From contig NZ_PYFT01000001.1 of NCBI RefSeq assembly GCF_003023845.1, positions 124,001 to 188,000 of the forward strand: 64,000 nt of DNA, read 5' to 3'. Each line of letters opens with the position of its first letter. Position 1 is the first letter of the stretch. Under the pieces are notes generated by a model that saw nothing but the letters and a program-made list of their open reading frames with translations, was not told where the DNA came from and made no database searches. This DNA comes from Adhaeribacter arboris (GTDB lineage Bacteria; Bacteroidota; Bacteroidia; Cytophagales; Hymenobacteraceae). Positions 1 to 7,242 of this stretch are shown here, in pieces. The translations under genes were made by a program, and so were the position numbers.

Positions 1-599
1 GAAAAGAGTTTTTGGCACAACTCATTCTTCCGGTTTTAGAAGAACAACAAATTACCCGTTTTTCCTTAATGGCTTTTAGTATGGGCGGCAAATTTGCTTT
101 AGCCTTATTAGAAGCCTTTTCGGATGAAATAGATCAGGTTTTACTTATTGCTCCCGATGGCATTAGCACTAGTTTTTGGTATAACGTGGCTACTTACCCT
201 GGTTGGTTACAAGGTTTATTTAAGCGCACCGTTATTCAACCGGCCCGTTTTTTTAAATTTATTAATTGGCTCGACAGTACCCGGTTAGTTGATCCGGGAT
301 TGACCAAATTTGCTGCTTGGCAAATGAATAGTACCCAAAAAAGATTGCGGGTTTATCGAAGCTGGATGGGCTTTCGGACCCTTACTTTTGATATCCGCAA
401 AATTGTGCGTTTACTAAATAGCCAACAAATAAAATTTATTTTGTTTTTAGGGGAATACGATCAGGTTATTTCCGGCAAAAGATTGCAGGTATTTGCCCGC
501 TCAATTCAAAACTGCCAACTTATTCTTTTAAAAACCGGCCACACTTTTTTGCTGCACGAGGTAGCCTCTTACCTCCGCCGCCATCCAGGAGTTTTTTGA
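1..599 (+). CDS. Alpha/beta hydrolase, C-terminal part (5' truncated by window edge)
   Basis: The frame is open from the first bases of the window, so the true start lies upstream; the TTG at 12 is not a credible start because the fold would lack its first strands. The visible part has a nucleophile elbow AFSMGG near residue 26 (Ser is the likely nucleophile, first Gly of GxSxG replaced by Ala), an acidic loop FLGEYDQ, and a catalytic-His context KTGHTFLLHE near the end. This order matches the alpha/beta hydrolase fold (family knowledge). The substrate cannot be told. It is the last gene before the cassette array and reads in the same direction. Confidence 0.75.
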   Translation, partial: KEFLAQLILPVLEEQQITRFSLMAFSMGGKFALALLEAFSDEIDQVLLIAPDGISTSFWYNVATYPGWLQGLFKRTVIQPARFFKFINWLDSTRLVDPGLTKFAAWQMNSTQKRLRVYRSWMGFRTLTFDIRKIVRLLNSQQIKFILFLGEYDQVISGKRLQVFARSIQNCQLILLKTGHTFLLHEVASYLRRHPGVF

Positions 600-1226
600 A
601 GGGGTGTAAAGTTCCGTACATCTAATTGTTCGATTTTTAATTATGGTAATGGAATTAATTACTTCCTACTGAAACGGATGTTAGAAGAAGGCTTCGTAAA
701 CAGGTGAGGATGCACTCACCGGTATTTTGACTGGTTTCGTATTATTAGAAAACATCAGGCAAAAACTACGGAGCTGTACTAAATAAAGCATTATAGCTTT
801 CTGCAACTTTTCTGTTATTAGGTAAACCGGGTACTTTCTAAATCCATCCTTCCAAGGGCTATTTAGCCGTGTTATAAACGTTTATATCCGTTTATAAACG
901 CTTATTAATACGGATAAGCCTCTTGAGAAGGGTGATCAATACCTAATTGGGGCCTCCATTTTTGCCGCGAAGGCCTTTTCGCCCGCTGAGAAAAAGCAAT
1001 ATCATAGGCAGCTATAAAGGCAAATAAGAGAATGTAGCCCAGTCCGGAGCTGCTCTGGAAACAAAAATGAGTGACTGGCAAGATAATTGGTGAATTTTCT
1101 ATATATTACTTCTAGCATGAACCGAGTAGCTAACACCGCTAAAAAAGCTATTACAAGCCTCATTTAAGCAAGTATACCTACTCCATACATAGTGCCGATA
1201 ACCGGAACGACTCCGTATATCTGCTA
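600..1226. other. Gene-less stretch upstream of the cassette array
   Basis: No convincing ORF on either strand. A nine-base unit TTATAAACG occurs at 872-880 and 892-900 and, with CGTTTATA at 879-886, forms a small inverted repeat. An AGCTAAC box at 1128-1134 followed about 100 bp later by the GTTGTGG core at 1227 could be a decayed attC or the remnant of an attI, but I do not see a clean stem. No integrase gene or fragment was recognised here. Confidence 0.5.
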
Positions 1227-1242
1227 GTTGTGGTACATTAAA

Positions 1243-1674
1243 ATGACAGAAGAACAAAAATATTTACCTTCCGAAATCATAAATAAGTCAACTTTAAACA
1301 GTCACGAATATGGCTGGAAAAGAAAAGATTTTAAAGAAGTTGTAGACTACGCTGTAAAAGCTGGACTTGGAGTAGTAGGTGGACAAGTTCAGTTTATGTT
1401 TCCTGATGGAACGTGTGAACTGTACTGGCACAAGTATGATACGAAAGAAAAACTAGCAGGTGAAAGTTGGTTAAGTTACTGTGAAAGAACTAAACAGGAA
1501 TGTCTTGAGCAGTTTGAAGCTCTACCTAATAACCTAAGGTTAATAGAAGAAGGAATAGAAAAATTTAGGTTCTTAAGAGAGAAATCTGAACAAGGAGTAG
1601 AACTTGAAAACTACTTGATATTCATTCTTTACTTTGATAACTCTGAAACAGAGATAGCTAAAAAGGAAAAATAA
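1243..1674 (+). CDS. Cassette 1 protein, unknown function (143 aa)
   Basis: The ATG at 1243 is chosen over the in-frame TTG at 1228 because the TTG lies inside the GTTGTGG recombination core and the ATG follows the A-rich ACATTAAA context seen before several cassette genes. The protein is soluble, acidic, without signal peptide or membrane segment. It starts MTEEQKYLPSEI and has an aromatic stretch FMFPDGTCELYWHKYD around residues 55-70, then a helical, Glu/Lys-rich C-terminal half. I do not recognise a family. It is flanked by matching cores, GTTGTGG before and CCACAAC after (7/7), so it is a complete cassette. Confidence 0.7.
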   Translation: MTEEQKYLPSEIINKSTLNSHEYGWKRKDFKEVVDYAVKAGLGVVGGQVQFMFPDGTCELYWHKYDTKEKLAGESWLSYCERTKQECLEQFEALPNNLRLIEEGIEKFRFLREKSEQGVELENYLIFILYFDNSETEIAKKEK

Positions 1675-1679
1675 CGATA

Positions 1680-1733
1680 CCACAACAACACCTTTACGGT
1701 AGCTACGCCACCGCAAAGCCCAGAACGTTGGGG
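1680..1733 (+). other. attC1 (cassette 1)
   Basis: Inverse core CCACAAC at 1680-1686 pairs perfectly with the GTTGTGG core in front of cassette 1 (1227-1233). Inner arms CTTTACGG / CCGCAAAG form the stem. The site closes with core GTTGGGG at 1727-1733, which opens cassette 2. Same shape class as attC11. Confidence 0.8.
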
Positions 1734-1743
1734 CACATTAAAA

Positions 1744-2202
1744 ATGATAGAAATTGATACACATAAAGTTTCATTAAAGTTTTTTGACTTTGACTGTCCA
1801 CCAGATGAGTTGACAAAAGAACTTGGCCTCGAACCGACTAGGACAGCCTTGAAAGGTCAGGAATATTACATTGGACCAGAAAACAAGAGAGTTAAAAAGA
1901 CTTGGAAATGGAATTTCTGGGAACATCAAATTACTATAGTAGAAAAAGACGTTTGGATTGGCGACCTAATAGATAACTATATAGACAAGGTTTTTCAACC
2001 AAGGCAAGAGAATATAAAAAAAATAACATCTAAATGTCGGTCTGAATTTTCAATAGTACAGTACCTCTATGATGGTTGTAATCCAGGACTGCACTTTAAA
2101 AATAACAGGTTAAAAATCATTGCGGACATAGGAGCAGAAATTGATATTGATATTTATATGCTCGGAAGTGAACAGATTGAAAATAAAGAAAAGGAAGAAT
2201 AA
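1744..2202 (+). CDS. Cassette 2: DUF4279-like protein (152 aa)
   Basis: The N-terminal part (residues about 7-40) reads as a beta strand followed by CPPDELTKELGLEPTRT and a KGQEYYIGPENK segment. This matches my memory of DUF4279, whose signature is a strand, then xxPxELTxxLGLxPTxxxxKG. DUF4279 is a family of unknown role found as a stand-alone protein and in toxin-immunity neighbourhoods. No signal peptide or membrane segment, so cytoplasmic. The C-terminal half (residues about 70-150) is less typical and ends in a charged EQIENKEKEE tail. The gene lies within the best core pair of the array (GTTGGGGC before, GCCCCAAC after). Family call moderate, function unknown. Confidence 0.75.
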   Translation: MIEIDTHKVSLKFFDFDCPPDELTKELGLEPTRTALKGQEYYIGPENKRVKKTWKWNFWEHQITIVEKDVWIGDLIDNYIDKVFQPRQENIKKITSKCRSEFSIVQYLYDGCNPGLHFKNNRLKIIADIGAEIDIDIYMLGSEQIENKEKEE

Positions 2203-2206
2203 CGAG

Positions 2207-2270
2207 CCCCAACACAATGTATACCAAACCCTGCTTCGCAGCGGGCTTGGCATACACGCGGCCGTTAAGG
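2207..2270 (+). other. attC2 (cassette 2)
   Basis: Inverse core CCCCAAC at 2207-2213 is the exact complement of GTTGGGG before cassette 2 (8/8 including the next base). The stem TGTATACCAA / TTGGCATACA encloses a CTGCTTCGCAG tip. Core GTTAAGG at 2264-2270 opens cassette 3. Shares its stem sequence with attC6, attC12 and attC13. Confidence 0.88.
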
Positions 2271-2772
2271 CGTAATAGGAAAAATTTGGGCTGGGAAGGA
2301 GTGGCTAAACAACTGAAATATAGCCATAAAAGCAAAAAATTAGGAGTTTCAACCCGTCTTTGACAGCTAGGTCAAAGAAGAAAAAACAGGAAAAAAGACC
2401 GGATTAAAACCGTTTTTAAGGAAGGTATTTTACCTGTTTTTGGTACTTGTTAAAATAACAATACCTGGTTGAAACGAATAAAAAATGGCTTTTATTGCCT
2501 GCTAAAAAAAAGTTTAGCCCCGTTTTTACCTCTTTTGGCCAGCCCTTTATGGGTGTTTTATAAAAATAAAGGAGCGGGTGACTTCTCTTAGCCTCGCCTA
2601 AATGAAATCATCCCGCCTTTAGTTTTATTTCTTCATTTTTAGGAAAACGTTTGTTTCTCTTTAAAAAGCAGAGAAACCTAAAGAAGGGGAAAGCGGTAAA
2701 TTTTTCCTACTATAAAGGGTAGTTCTTAAAAAATCAGCTACTTTACCTAAAAAAAGAACTACCCCGCCTAAC
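2264..2772 (+). other. Cassette 3: ORF-less cassette with several hairpins, candidate structured RNA
   Basis: About 500 bp between attC2 and attC3 carry no credible ORF; the longest candidate is a GTG-started 20-codon frame. Instead there are perfect or near-perfect inverted repeats: CTTTGAC / GTCAAAG at 2358-2377, AGGTA / TACCT at 2423-2435 followed by a T-run, GCGGGTGA / TCATCCCGC at 2574-2616, GTTTCTCT / AGAGAAAC at 2653-2677, and GGGTAGTTCTT / AAGAACTACCC at 2717-2764, the last directly before attC3. The core before it (GTTAAGGCG) and the inverse core after it (CGCCTAAC) match if one A is treated as inserted. Non-coding cassettes are known in integrons; that this one makes an RNA is inference. 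Confidence 0.45.
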
Positions 2773-2837
2773 TACACCTAAAAGACACCAAACCCCAGCC
2801 AATTGGACAAGGCGTCTTTTAGCCTTGTTCGTTAGCC
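2766..2837 (+). other. attC3 (cassette 3)
   Basis: Inverse core GCCTAAC at 2766-2772; stem CTAAAAGAC / GTCTTTTAG with a longer loop; core GTTAGCC at 2831-2837 opens cassette 4. Shape class shared with attC15. Confidence 0.75.
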
Positions 2838-2855
2838 ATCATTTAAATTAAAAAA

Positions 2856-3224
2856 ATGGGATTGTTTGACAAGTTGTTCGGAAAACAGAAAGGCAATCAA
2901 GAAGAAAATTTAAAAAATAATGAATCGGAGCACGCTGTCATAATCCACTTCAATTACGGAATAGAAGGACTTGAAGCTTTACACGGATTGGAAGATAAAC
3001 TGGAAAAAGTAATTACCGAAAATAATGTAGGGGATTATGATGGACACGAAATCGCAGTAGATTACAGCGATGGGTTCCTCTACATGTATGGTCCAAATGC
3101 TGAAAATCTATTTAAAGCAGTAAAGCCAATATTAGTAATCACTGACTTTATGAAGGGTGCCAAAGCAAAGTTAAGATTTGGTCCACCATATGACGGTGTA
3201 AAAGAAATTGAAGTAGAGCTATAA
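2856..3224 (+). CDS. Cassette 4 protein, unknown function (122 aa)
   Basis: Begins MGLFDKLFGKQKGNQ, the short amphipathic N-terminus common to many unrelated small Bacteroidota proteins, followed by a polar Glu/Asn linker. Residues about 27-120 form a compact alpha/beta domain with HAVIIHFNYGIEGLEALHGLED and a VDYSDGFLYMYGPNAENLF segment. It ends with alternating charged and hydrophobic residues typical of an edge strand. No signal peptide or membrane helix. The layout resembles small immunity-like proteins, but I cannot name a family. The gene lies between matching cores (GTTAGCCA / TGGCTAAC, 8/8), so the cassette is intact. Confidence 0.7.
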   Translation: MGLFDKLFGKQKGNQEENLKNNESEHAVIIHFNYGIEGLEALHGLEDKLEKVITENNVGDYDGHEIAVDYSDGFLYMYGPNAENLFKAVKPILVITDFMKGAKAKLRFGPPYDGVKEIEVEL

Positions 3225-3233
3225 ATAAACGTT

Positions 3234-3299
3234 GGCTAACACAATGCATAAGTAACCCTTGCTGAAGCTGCGGGCTCCTCATGCACGCGGCCGTTGACA
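3234..3299 (+). other. attC4 (cassette 4)
   Basis: Inverse core GGCTAAC at 3234-3240 complements GTTAGCC before cassette 4. Outer arms ATGCAT / ATGCAC with a GCACGCGGCC segment before core GTTGACA at 3293-3299. Variant of the attC2 class. Confidence 0.82.
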
Positions 3300-3311
3300 A
3301 AAATTTAAGAA

Positions 3312-3704
3312 ATGAAAAAGGAACAATGCCCACTTTGTTATTCAGAACTTGAAGCTATAGAATGCGCTCCTTGTCATGATTGTGGGCACTTACCAATAGA
3401 AATAGAGCATTTTAAAAGTGGAATCCACATCTATAGGATTTATGATGTCTATAAAGGATTAAGGCTTCAATTGTGTGATTTTTGTACTTTAGACTTTGGC
3501 TCTTACCGCTCTGAATATCTTGGATTCGATCATAATAAAAGACTAGGATTTGATCAGTTTAACTTTGTTCAGGAATTAACTACTCCGGATTTGGAAAAGG
3601 ATAAATATTGCCCTGATTGCGCTAAAAGATTAAAGTTTTTAAATTTTATACATAATTTGAGAGAGTTAATAGAAAAAGAAAAAACAATTGCCAACCAAAC
3701 CTAA
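3312..3704 (+). CDS. Cassette 5: zinc-ribbon-like protein (130 aa)
   Basis: Four cysteine pairs are visible: CPLC at residues 6-9, CAPCHDCGH at about 17-25, CDFC at about 56-59 and CPDC at about 98-101. This spacing suggests two zinc ribbons or knuckles (structural zinc, by analogy). The central part has an aromatic GFDHNKRLGFDQFNF stretch. The role is unknown. The last five codons overlap the inverse core box of attC5 (TGCCAAC at 3689-3695) and the stop TAA is inside the attC palindrome, so the recombination site encodes the C-terminal ANQT. The 5' core GTTGACA and inverse core TGCCAAC differ at one position. Confidence 0.7.
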   Translation: MKKEQCPLCYSELEAIECAPCHDCGHLPIEIEHFKSGIHIYRIYDVYKGLRLQLCDFCTLDFGSYRSEYLGFDHNKRLGFDQFNFVQELTTPDLEKDKYCPDCAKRLKFLNFIHNLRELIEKEKTIANQT

Positions 3705-3756
3705 ACGTCAGCCTTCGGCCGAGGGCCTTGCCCGTCGTTTAGCAAGACCGTTGGCA
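3689..3756 (+). other. attC5 (cassette 5), overlapping the gene end
   Basis: Inverse core TGCCAAC at 3689-3695; stem CTAAACG / CGTTTAG around a GC-rich inner hairpin; core GTTGGCA at 3750-3756. One mismatch to its own 5' core (GTTGACA). Confidence 0.8.
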
Positions 3757-3773
3757 GCAATTATTTAAAAACA

Positions 3774-4586
3774 ATGAAACAATTTTTAACCTTATTTCTT
3801 TTATTCAGTTTACTAGTCTCTTGTAACCAAGAAGTAAAAAATAAGAAAATAAACAAAAAGGAAGCAGAAAAAAGAAATAAGGTACAAAGGCCTAATATTA
3901 GCTATAGTAATAAAATATCCACAGGGAAATGGTATTTTCTGCCTTATACAGATTCAACAATCATAAATAAATCCATCTTCAAATATTCTCAATCCTGTGC
4001 AAGCTTTGCCTACATGATTTCATATGATAGCAGCAATCCTGACAGTATCTTTTTTAAAGGTTATCATGAAGAGACAATGATGCCACTTATAAAAAGAAGC
4101 GATACTATTTTTTGGGCAGGAGACACCATACAGCATTGGGAAATTACTTTTAATAATGACTTTTCGTCTCTTCAATTTCAAGAGTATATGGATAAATCTT
4201 ATGCTCACAAAGCAGACCCAAGGCTTTTTCAGTTCGCTAAATCTGTTAAGGAGATTCAAAATTTAGCCATTTACTTTAACAAGTTCATTTTGGCAGGTGC
4301 TTATAAAAATGAACAAAGTAAAGTGAGATTTACTGATAAGTTTGAAGTAGTTGGTATTGATAATGCAGCAACCTATGAATTAGTAATTGATTTTTGGGAA
4401 ATGGTTCCACAAATGGACCTTATAAACTTATTTGACAAGAAAGGGGAATTATTAAAACAATTAAACTGGGAATATGATGGTGAGATTCTAAAACTTAGAA
4501 ATGTAAGACAGATTTATGATAAGGATGGAGACTTTGATAGAGGTGTAGCAGAAGATATAATTTATGAACTCAAAAAAATAAAATAA
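3774..4586 (+). CDS. Cassette 6: lipoprotein of unknown function (270 aa)
   Basis: A type II signal peptide MKQFLTLFLLFSLLVSC ends at Cys17 (lipobox LVSC), so the mature protein is probably a lipid-anchored envelope protein. After a Lys-rich linker (NKKINKKEAEKRNK) comes a beta-rich body of about 220 residues with many aromatic residues (GKWYFLPYTD; TIFWAGDTIQHWEITFNNDF; VIDFWEMVPQ). I do not recognise the family. Cores match perfectly: GTTGGCAG before, CTGCCAAC after (8/8). Base composition is A+T-rich like the other cassettes. Confidence 0.75.
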   Translation: MKQFLTLFLLFSLLVSCNQEVKNKKINKKEAEKRNKVQRPNISYSNKISTGKWYFLPYTDSTIINKSIFKYSQSCASFAYMISYDSSNPDSIFFKGYHEETMMPLIKRSDTIFWAGDTIQHWEITFNNDFSSLQFQEYMDKSYAHKADPRLFQFAKSVKEIQNLAIYFNKFILAGAYKNEQSKVRFTDKFEVVGIDNAATYELVIDFWEMVPQMDLINLFDKKGELLKQLNWEYDGEILKLRNVRQIYDKDGDFDRGVAEDIIYELKKIK

Positions 4587-4590
4587 CTTC

Positions 4591-4656
4591 TGCCAACACC
4601 GTGTATACCAAAACCATGCTTCGCTATGATCTTGGCATGCACGAGGCCCGTTAGGG
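4591..4656 (+). other. attC6 (cassette 6)
   Basis: Inverse core TGCCAAC at 4591-4597 complements GTTGGCA before cassette 6. Stem GTGTATACCAA / CTTGGCATGCAC of the attC2 class. Core GTTAGGG at 4650-4656 opens cassette 7. Confidence 0.87.
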
Positions 4657-4670
4657 GTAATTATAGAAAA

Positions 4671-5228
4671 ATGGATAAAGAACAGAGACGGAAACTTAGT
4701 CAAGAATACAAAAGAAAAGACTTAGAAAAGTATCTTGAATCCGGCAATTCTATTTTGGTGAATTATGCTAAAGTCAAATTGGGCTTAAACTCAAAACTAT
4801 TAAAAAGCACGGATATTTTTAAAATTCCTGACGAGCAGTTGATAGAAGTCTTGAATGATAAAATCGAGGAAACTGCAGAAAAAACTTATAGAGAAAACCC
4901 ACAACTGCACAAAAGCAGTGAGAACGTTTTAAAGAGTTTTCCAAGCTCTTACCGACTTGTTTATTATACCAGGCAATTTGAAATGCTTACGGACTTAGGA
5001 GATGGTGATAAGTTTTTTGAAAATACCCCAAAGGAAGAAATAGAGATTGTCGCAGAAAGTTACGATTTGATTGGGTTTAAGAGCTTTAGCAGCCTGATTA
5101 GAGAAGTTTCTAAAAATAACCAAAAGTTAGAGTTGGTTGAAAATGAGTATGCTGTTCTTAAAATAACCATCGATAAATCAAGAATTGAGTTTATAAGAAA
5201 AAACGCATTGCAGTTTGAAATAAAATAA
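4671..5228 (+). CDS. Cassette 7: DUF4375 (DMP19-like) protein (185 aa)
   Basis: The start at 4671 (MDKEQRRKLSQEY) is preferred over upstream in-frame codons because those lie in attC6. Residues about 90-145 read YRLVYYTRQFEMLTDLGDGDKFFENTP followed by an EIVAESYDLIGFKSFSSLI helix pair. This is the helical pattern I associate with DUF4375/DMP19, whose members carry a conserved GG-FxQFF-N motif; here it is degenerate (GDGDKFFEN). Members are often found as immunity-like proteins next to toxins. Cytoplasmic, no signal. Cores match over 9 bp (GTTAGGGGT / ACCCCTAAC). Family call moderate, function not known. Confidence 0.72.
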   Translation: MDKEQRRKLSQEYKRKDLEKYLESGNSILVNYAKVKLGLNSKLLKSTDIFKIPDEQLIEVLNDKIEETAEKTYRENPQLHKSSENVLKSFPSSYRLVYYTRQFEMLTDLGDGDKFFENTPKEEIEIVAESYDLIGFKSFSSLIREVSKNNQKLELVENEYAVLKITIDKSRIEFIRKNALQFEIK

Positions 5229-5232
5229 CAAC

Positions 5233-5299
5233 CCCTAACAAGGTGTAAACGGCATCTTCGGCCGACGGCCTCGCCGCCGCTTACACGAGACCGTTAGCG
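5233..5299 (+). other. attC7 (cassette 7)
   Basis: Inverse core CCCTAAC at 5233-5239 complements GTTAGGG before cassette 7. Arms TGTAAACGGC / GCCGCTTACA with an inner TCGGCCGACGGCC hairpin. Core GTTAGCG at 5293-5299. Confidence 0.87.
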
Positions 5300-5338
5300 G
5301 TAATACAAAGAATAAAATATCCTAATTAAGGGAAAGTA

Positions 5339-5797
5339 ATGAGTAACAACTTTGTGAATCCATTTAAAGAATTTGGAAGCAGTATAATTCCAATTTCAGC
5401 AGACTTTCCTTACAACCTAAACAATCTTTTAAATAGGTTTGAAATAAAATTATGTAATTCAAAAGTTGAATTAGGGAATAAACCATCTTGGATTGAATGG
5501 AATAATTATTCCAAGCATTATTCTTTCTTCTATGATTTTGATGAAAATGAAGAAGTTATAAAAAAATACTTTCAAAACTCAGTACTTAGGAATTACGATA
5601 ATGTATTAATGGACTTTGGATATCAGATTCCGCTTTCAAAAATTCCTGTAGATATCTTTATTAATTATTGGTACGAGTTTGTCATTTTAGCTGGTTATGA
5701 GTCCGTAGTAATTACAGAAGATGGAAAATTATTTATGGAATTTATTAGACGTAGCTACTATCTCAAAAGTAACTTTCAAATTAATCCTAATAGTTAA
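5339..5797 (+). CDS. Cassette 8 protein, unknown function (152 aa)
   Basis: The start ATG at 5339 is preceded by AAGGGAAAG, one of the few Shine-Dalgarno-like sequences in the array. The protein is soluble with no signal peptide. It is rich in aromatic residues (KPSWIEWNNYSKHYSFFYDFDENEE around residues 48-72) and has a C-terminal VDIFINYWYEFVILAGYESVV region (about 108-130). The size and composition fit an immunity-type protein, but no family is recognised. Cores match over 9 bp (GTTAGCGGT / ACCGCTAAC). Confidence 0.7.
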   Translation: MSNNFVNPFKEFGSSIIPISADFPYNLNNLLNRFEIKLCNSKVELGNKPSWIEWNNYSKHYSFFYDFDENEEVIKKYFQNSVLRNYDNVLMDFGYQIPLSKIPVDIFINYWYEFVILAGYESVVITEDGKLFMEFIRRSYYLKSNFQINPNS

Positions 5798-5814
5798 TTT
5801 AAAAATAATACTAC

Positions 5815-5867
5815 CGCTAACCACACCTATACGTCAGCTTCGCCGCCGTTTAGGTACTGTGTTAAAA
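5815..5867 (+). other. attC8 (cassette 8), at the IS110 junction
   Basis: Inverse core CGCTAAC at 5815-5821 complements GTTAGCG before cassette 8. Arms ACCTATACG / CGTTTAGGT; core GTTAAAA at 5861-5867. The last ten bases before the core, TAGGTACTGT (5851-5860), recur at 7041-7050 on the far side of the transposase gene. Confidence 0.75.
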
Positions 5868-7177
5868 GTCAAGTTTATTTTAACAAATTTAGGAAGATGT
5901 CAATTTTTAAATTGCCTCTATCCTGTGCAGCAAGGGCTTGGGCTCTTGCTGTTTTTTTTCAAACTGCGGATTATAGTACTCATTTTTCTTGTACAAACTG
6001 TACATGAGCAGCAGTAGTTTTCGCTGTACGGCTACTAGAGCTATTATAGGCTTTGCTTTGTTGGGCTTGAGTCGGTTGTAAAACTGCTTCAAGGTAGGAT
6101 TGACTCGCACTGCCGTCATGGAAGGCATATGGAGTATGCTCCGGAGATGGCTATTTCCTTTCTTGCTTATTTTGGTGCTGCCTCGGAAGGTGCCGGATTC
6201 CTTAAGCACTACATCATAGCCGGCATAGCTTGCCAGTTGTTTAGCACTGGTGATCTCCTTAAAGCCGCAAGTCTCTCCAACCACTGTTGCCGCTGAGAGG
6301 AAAGATATTCCCGGTATGCTTTCCAGGTACTGGATTTTTTTACCCAGAGCTGCATCCCCGTCTACCAAATCCTTCATCTCCGCTTCAATCTCCTGCAATT
6401 GTACCTCCACCAACTTCAGCCGCTTGGCCTGGCGCTTCACTTCCTTTGGGTTGCTGTAAGCAGAAGTTTCTATGGCGTGTAGCCGGTTTTTCTCTACGTT
6501 CTTTTCCTTCAGTAAAAAGGAGCGCTCTCGGCTCAGGGCTTTCAGGTGCCGCAACGTCTTATCCGGCGGAGACCATGGTGTTAATTTCCGCTCACAACCC
6601 AACATTGCCAACATTCTACAGTCTAAAGCATCGGTCTTAGAACGCTGGCTCAGGCTTTGAGCGTAGCGCTTTACTCTGCCGGATTGCATCACACTGACGG
6701 TATATCCTTTCTCATGCAGGTACACTGCTAGTGCCTCATGGTATACACCGGTTGCTTCCATTACCACCACTAGCTTCTGCGGGTGAACAGAGAGCTTGAC
6801 TAGCCATTTTTCCATTCTTTGGAAGCCTTTGTCATCATTGCTCACGTCGGAGCCTGCTATAAACTGCTTTTCCAAATCCTGGGTCAGGGTGCCCAAACAA
6901 AGGGAAAGAGAATCTTTGGCCACATCTATTCCGAGGGCCTGCTTTAGTACGGGTGGTTCCATAGGCTAATTTTTCTTCAAACCAGCTAACTCTCTTCTTC
7001 GCTTTTGCTCGCTTTTGATTCGGTCTCCTCCAAATGGACCTAGGTACTGTTCAAGCTCTAAGAAAGTGGATAGAAGGGCGGAAATTCTATGCGGCGACAT
7101 CATCTATATGTATCTGGCCAAGTACACCCTATCCCTTCTATCTGGTTTGTTTTGTCAGTAATTTATTTATTTTTAAC
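5861..7177. mobile_element. IS110-family element occupying cassette 9 (bounds uncertain)
   Basis: The unit between attC8 and attC9 opens with core GTTAAAA (5861) and closes with inverse core TTTTAAC (7171-7177), a 7/7 match, so it behaves as a cassette; its only gene is an IS110 transposase on the minus strand. The element ends cannot be fixed: IS110 elements lack terminal inverted repeats. A ten-base direct repeat TAGGTACTGT lies at 5851-5860 and 7041-7050. The roughly 200 bp of non-coding DNA 5' of the transposase (6963-7170) is where IS110-group elements carry their guide (bridge) RNA, known from the family; presence here is inference. Confidence 0.55.
5907..6962 (-). CDS. IS110-family transposase (351 aa)
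   Basis: The N-terminal DEDD RuvC-like domain is visible: Asp13 in GIDVAK, Glu69 in VMEATG, Asp111 and Asp114 in KTDALDC. The C-terminal Transposase_20 domain follows a coiled segment (about 150-205): IPGISFLSAATVVGE near 217-230, LASYAGYD near 243-250, and GNSHLRSILHMPSMTAVR near 269-286, where Ser281 is in the position of the catalytic serine of IS110 recombinases. Length and motif order fit a full, probably active enzyme. It is the only minus-strand gene in the array. IS110/IS1111 relatives that target attC sites are known, which fits its place here. Confidence 0.93.
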   Translation of the reverse strand: MEPPVLKQALGIDVAKDSLSLCLGTLTQDLEKQFIAGSDVSNDDKGFQRMEKWLVKLSVHPQKLVVVMEATGVYHEALAVYLHEKGYTVSVMQSGRVKRYAQSLSQRSKTDALDCRMLAMLGCERKLTPWSPPDKTLRHLKALSRERSFLLKEKNVEKNRLHAIETSAYSNPKEVKRQAKRLKLVEVQLQEIEAEMKDLVDGDAALGKKIQYLESIPGISFLSAATVVGETCGFKEITSAKQLASYAGYDVVLKESGTFRGSTKISKKGNSHLRSILHMPSMTAVRVNPTLKQFYNRLKPNKAKPIIALVAVQRKLLLLMYSLYKKNEYYNPQFEKKQQEPKPLLHRIEAI

Positions 7178-7223
7178 CTACGTTCGATAGCAAATGCTAA
7201 CATACGAGCCAAGTACGTTGGGC
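7171..7223 (+). other. attC9 (cassette 9)
   Basis: Inverse core TTTTAAC at 7171-7177 complements GTTAAAA at 5861. Short stem TAGCA / TGCTA around 7187-7199; core GTTGGGC at 7217-7223 opens cassette 10. The weakest palindrome of the set; an alternative is that it is a scar of the IS110 insertion. Confidence 0.5.
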
Positions 7224-7242
7224 AACATTTATAATCAGCATT

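Noticed and set aside
1228-1242. TTG start of cassette 1 gene at 1228
   Set aside because: It lies inside the recombination core; the ATG at 1243 is a better start.
2117-2335. 72-aa minus-strand ORF across attC2
   Set aside because: It runs through the attC palindrome and the end of the DUF4279 gene; no protein-like features.
6250-6660. Plus-strand ORFs inside the transposase gene
   Set aside because: They are antisense shadows with unusual composition (Pro/Ser/Leu-rich) and no start context.
5861-7177. Calling cassette 9 purely an IS110 insertion into attC8
   Set aside because: Core and inverse core around it match 7/7, and spacing from attC8 arm to core equals that in attC5, so attC8 seems intact. 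Not fully excluded, because the IS ends are unknown.
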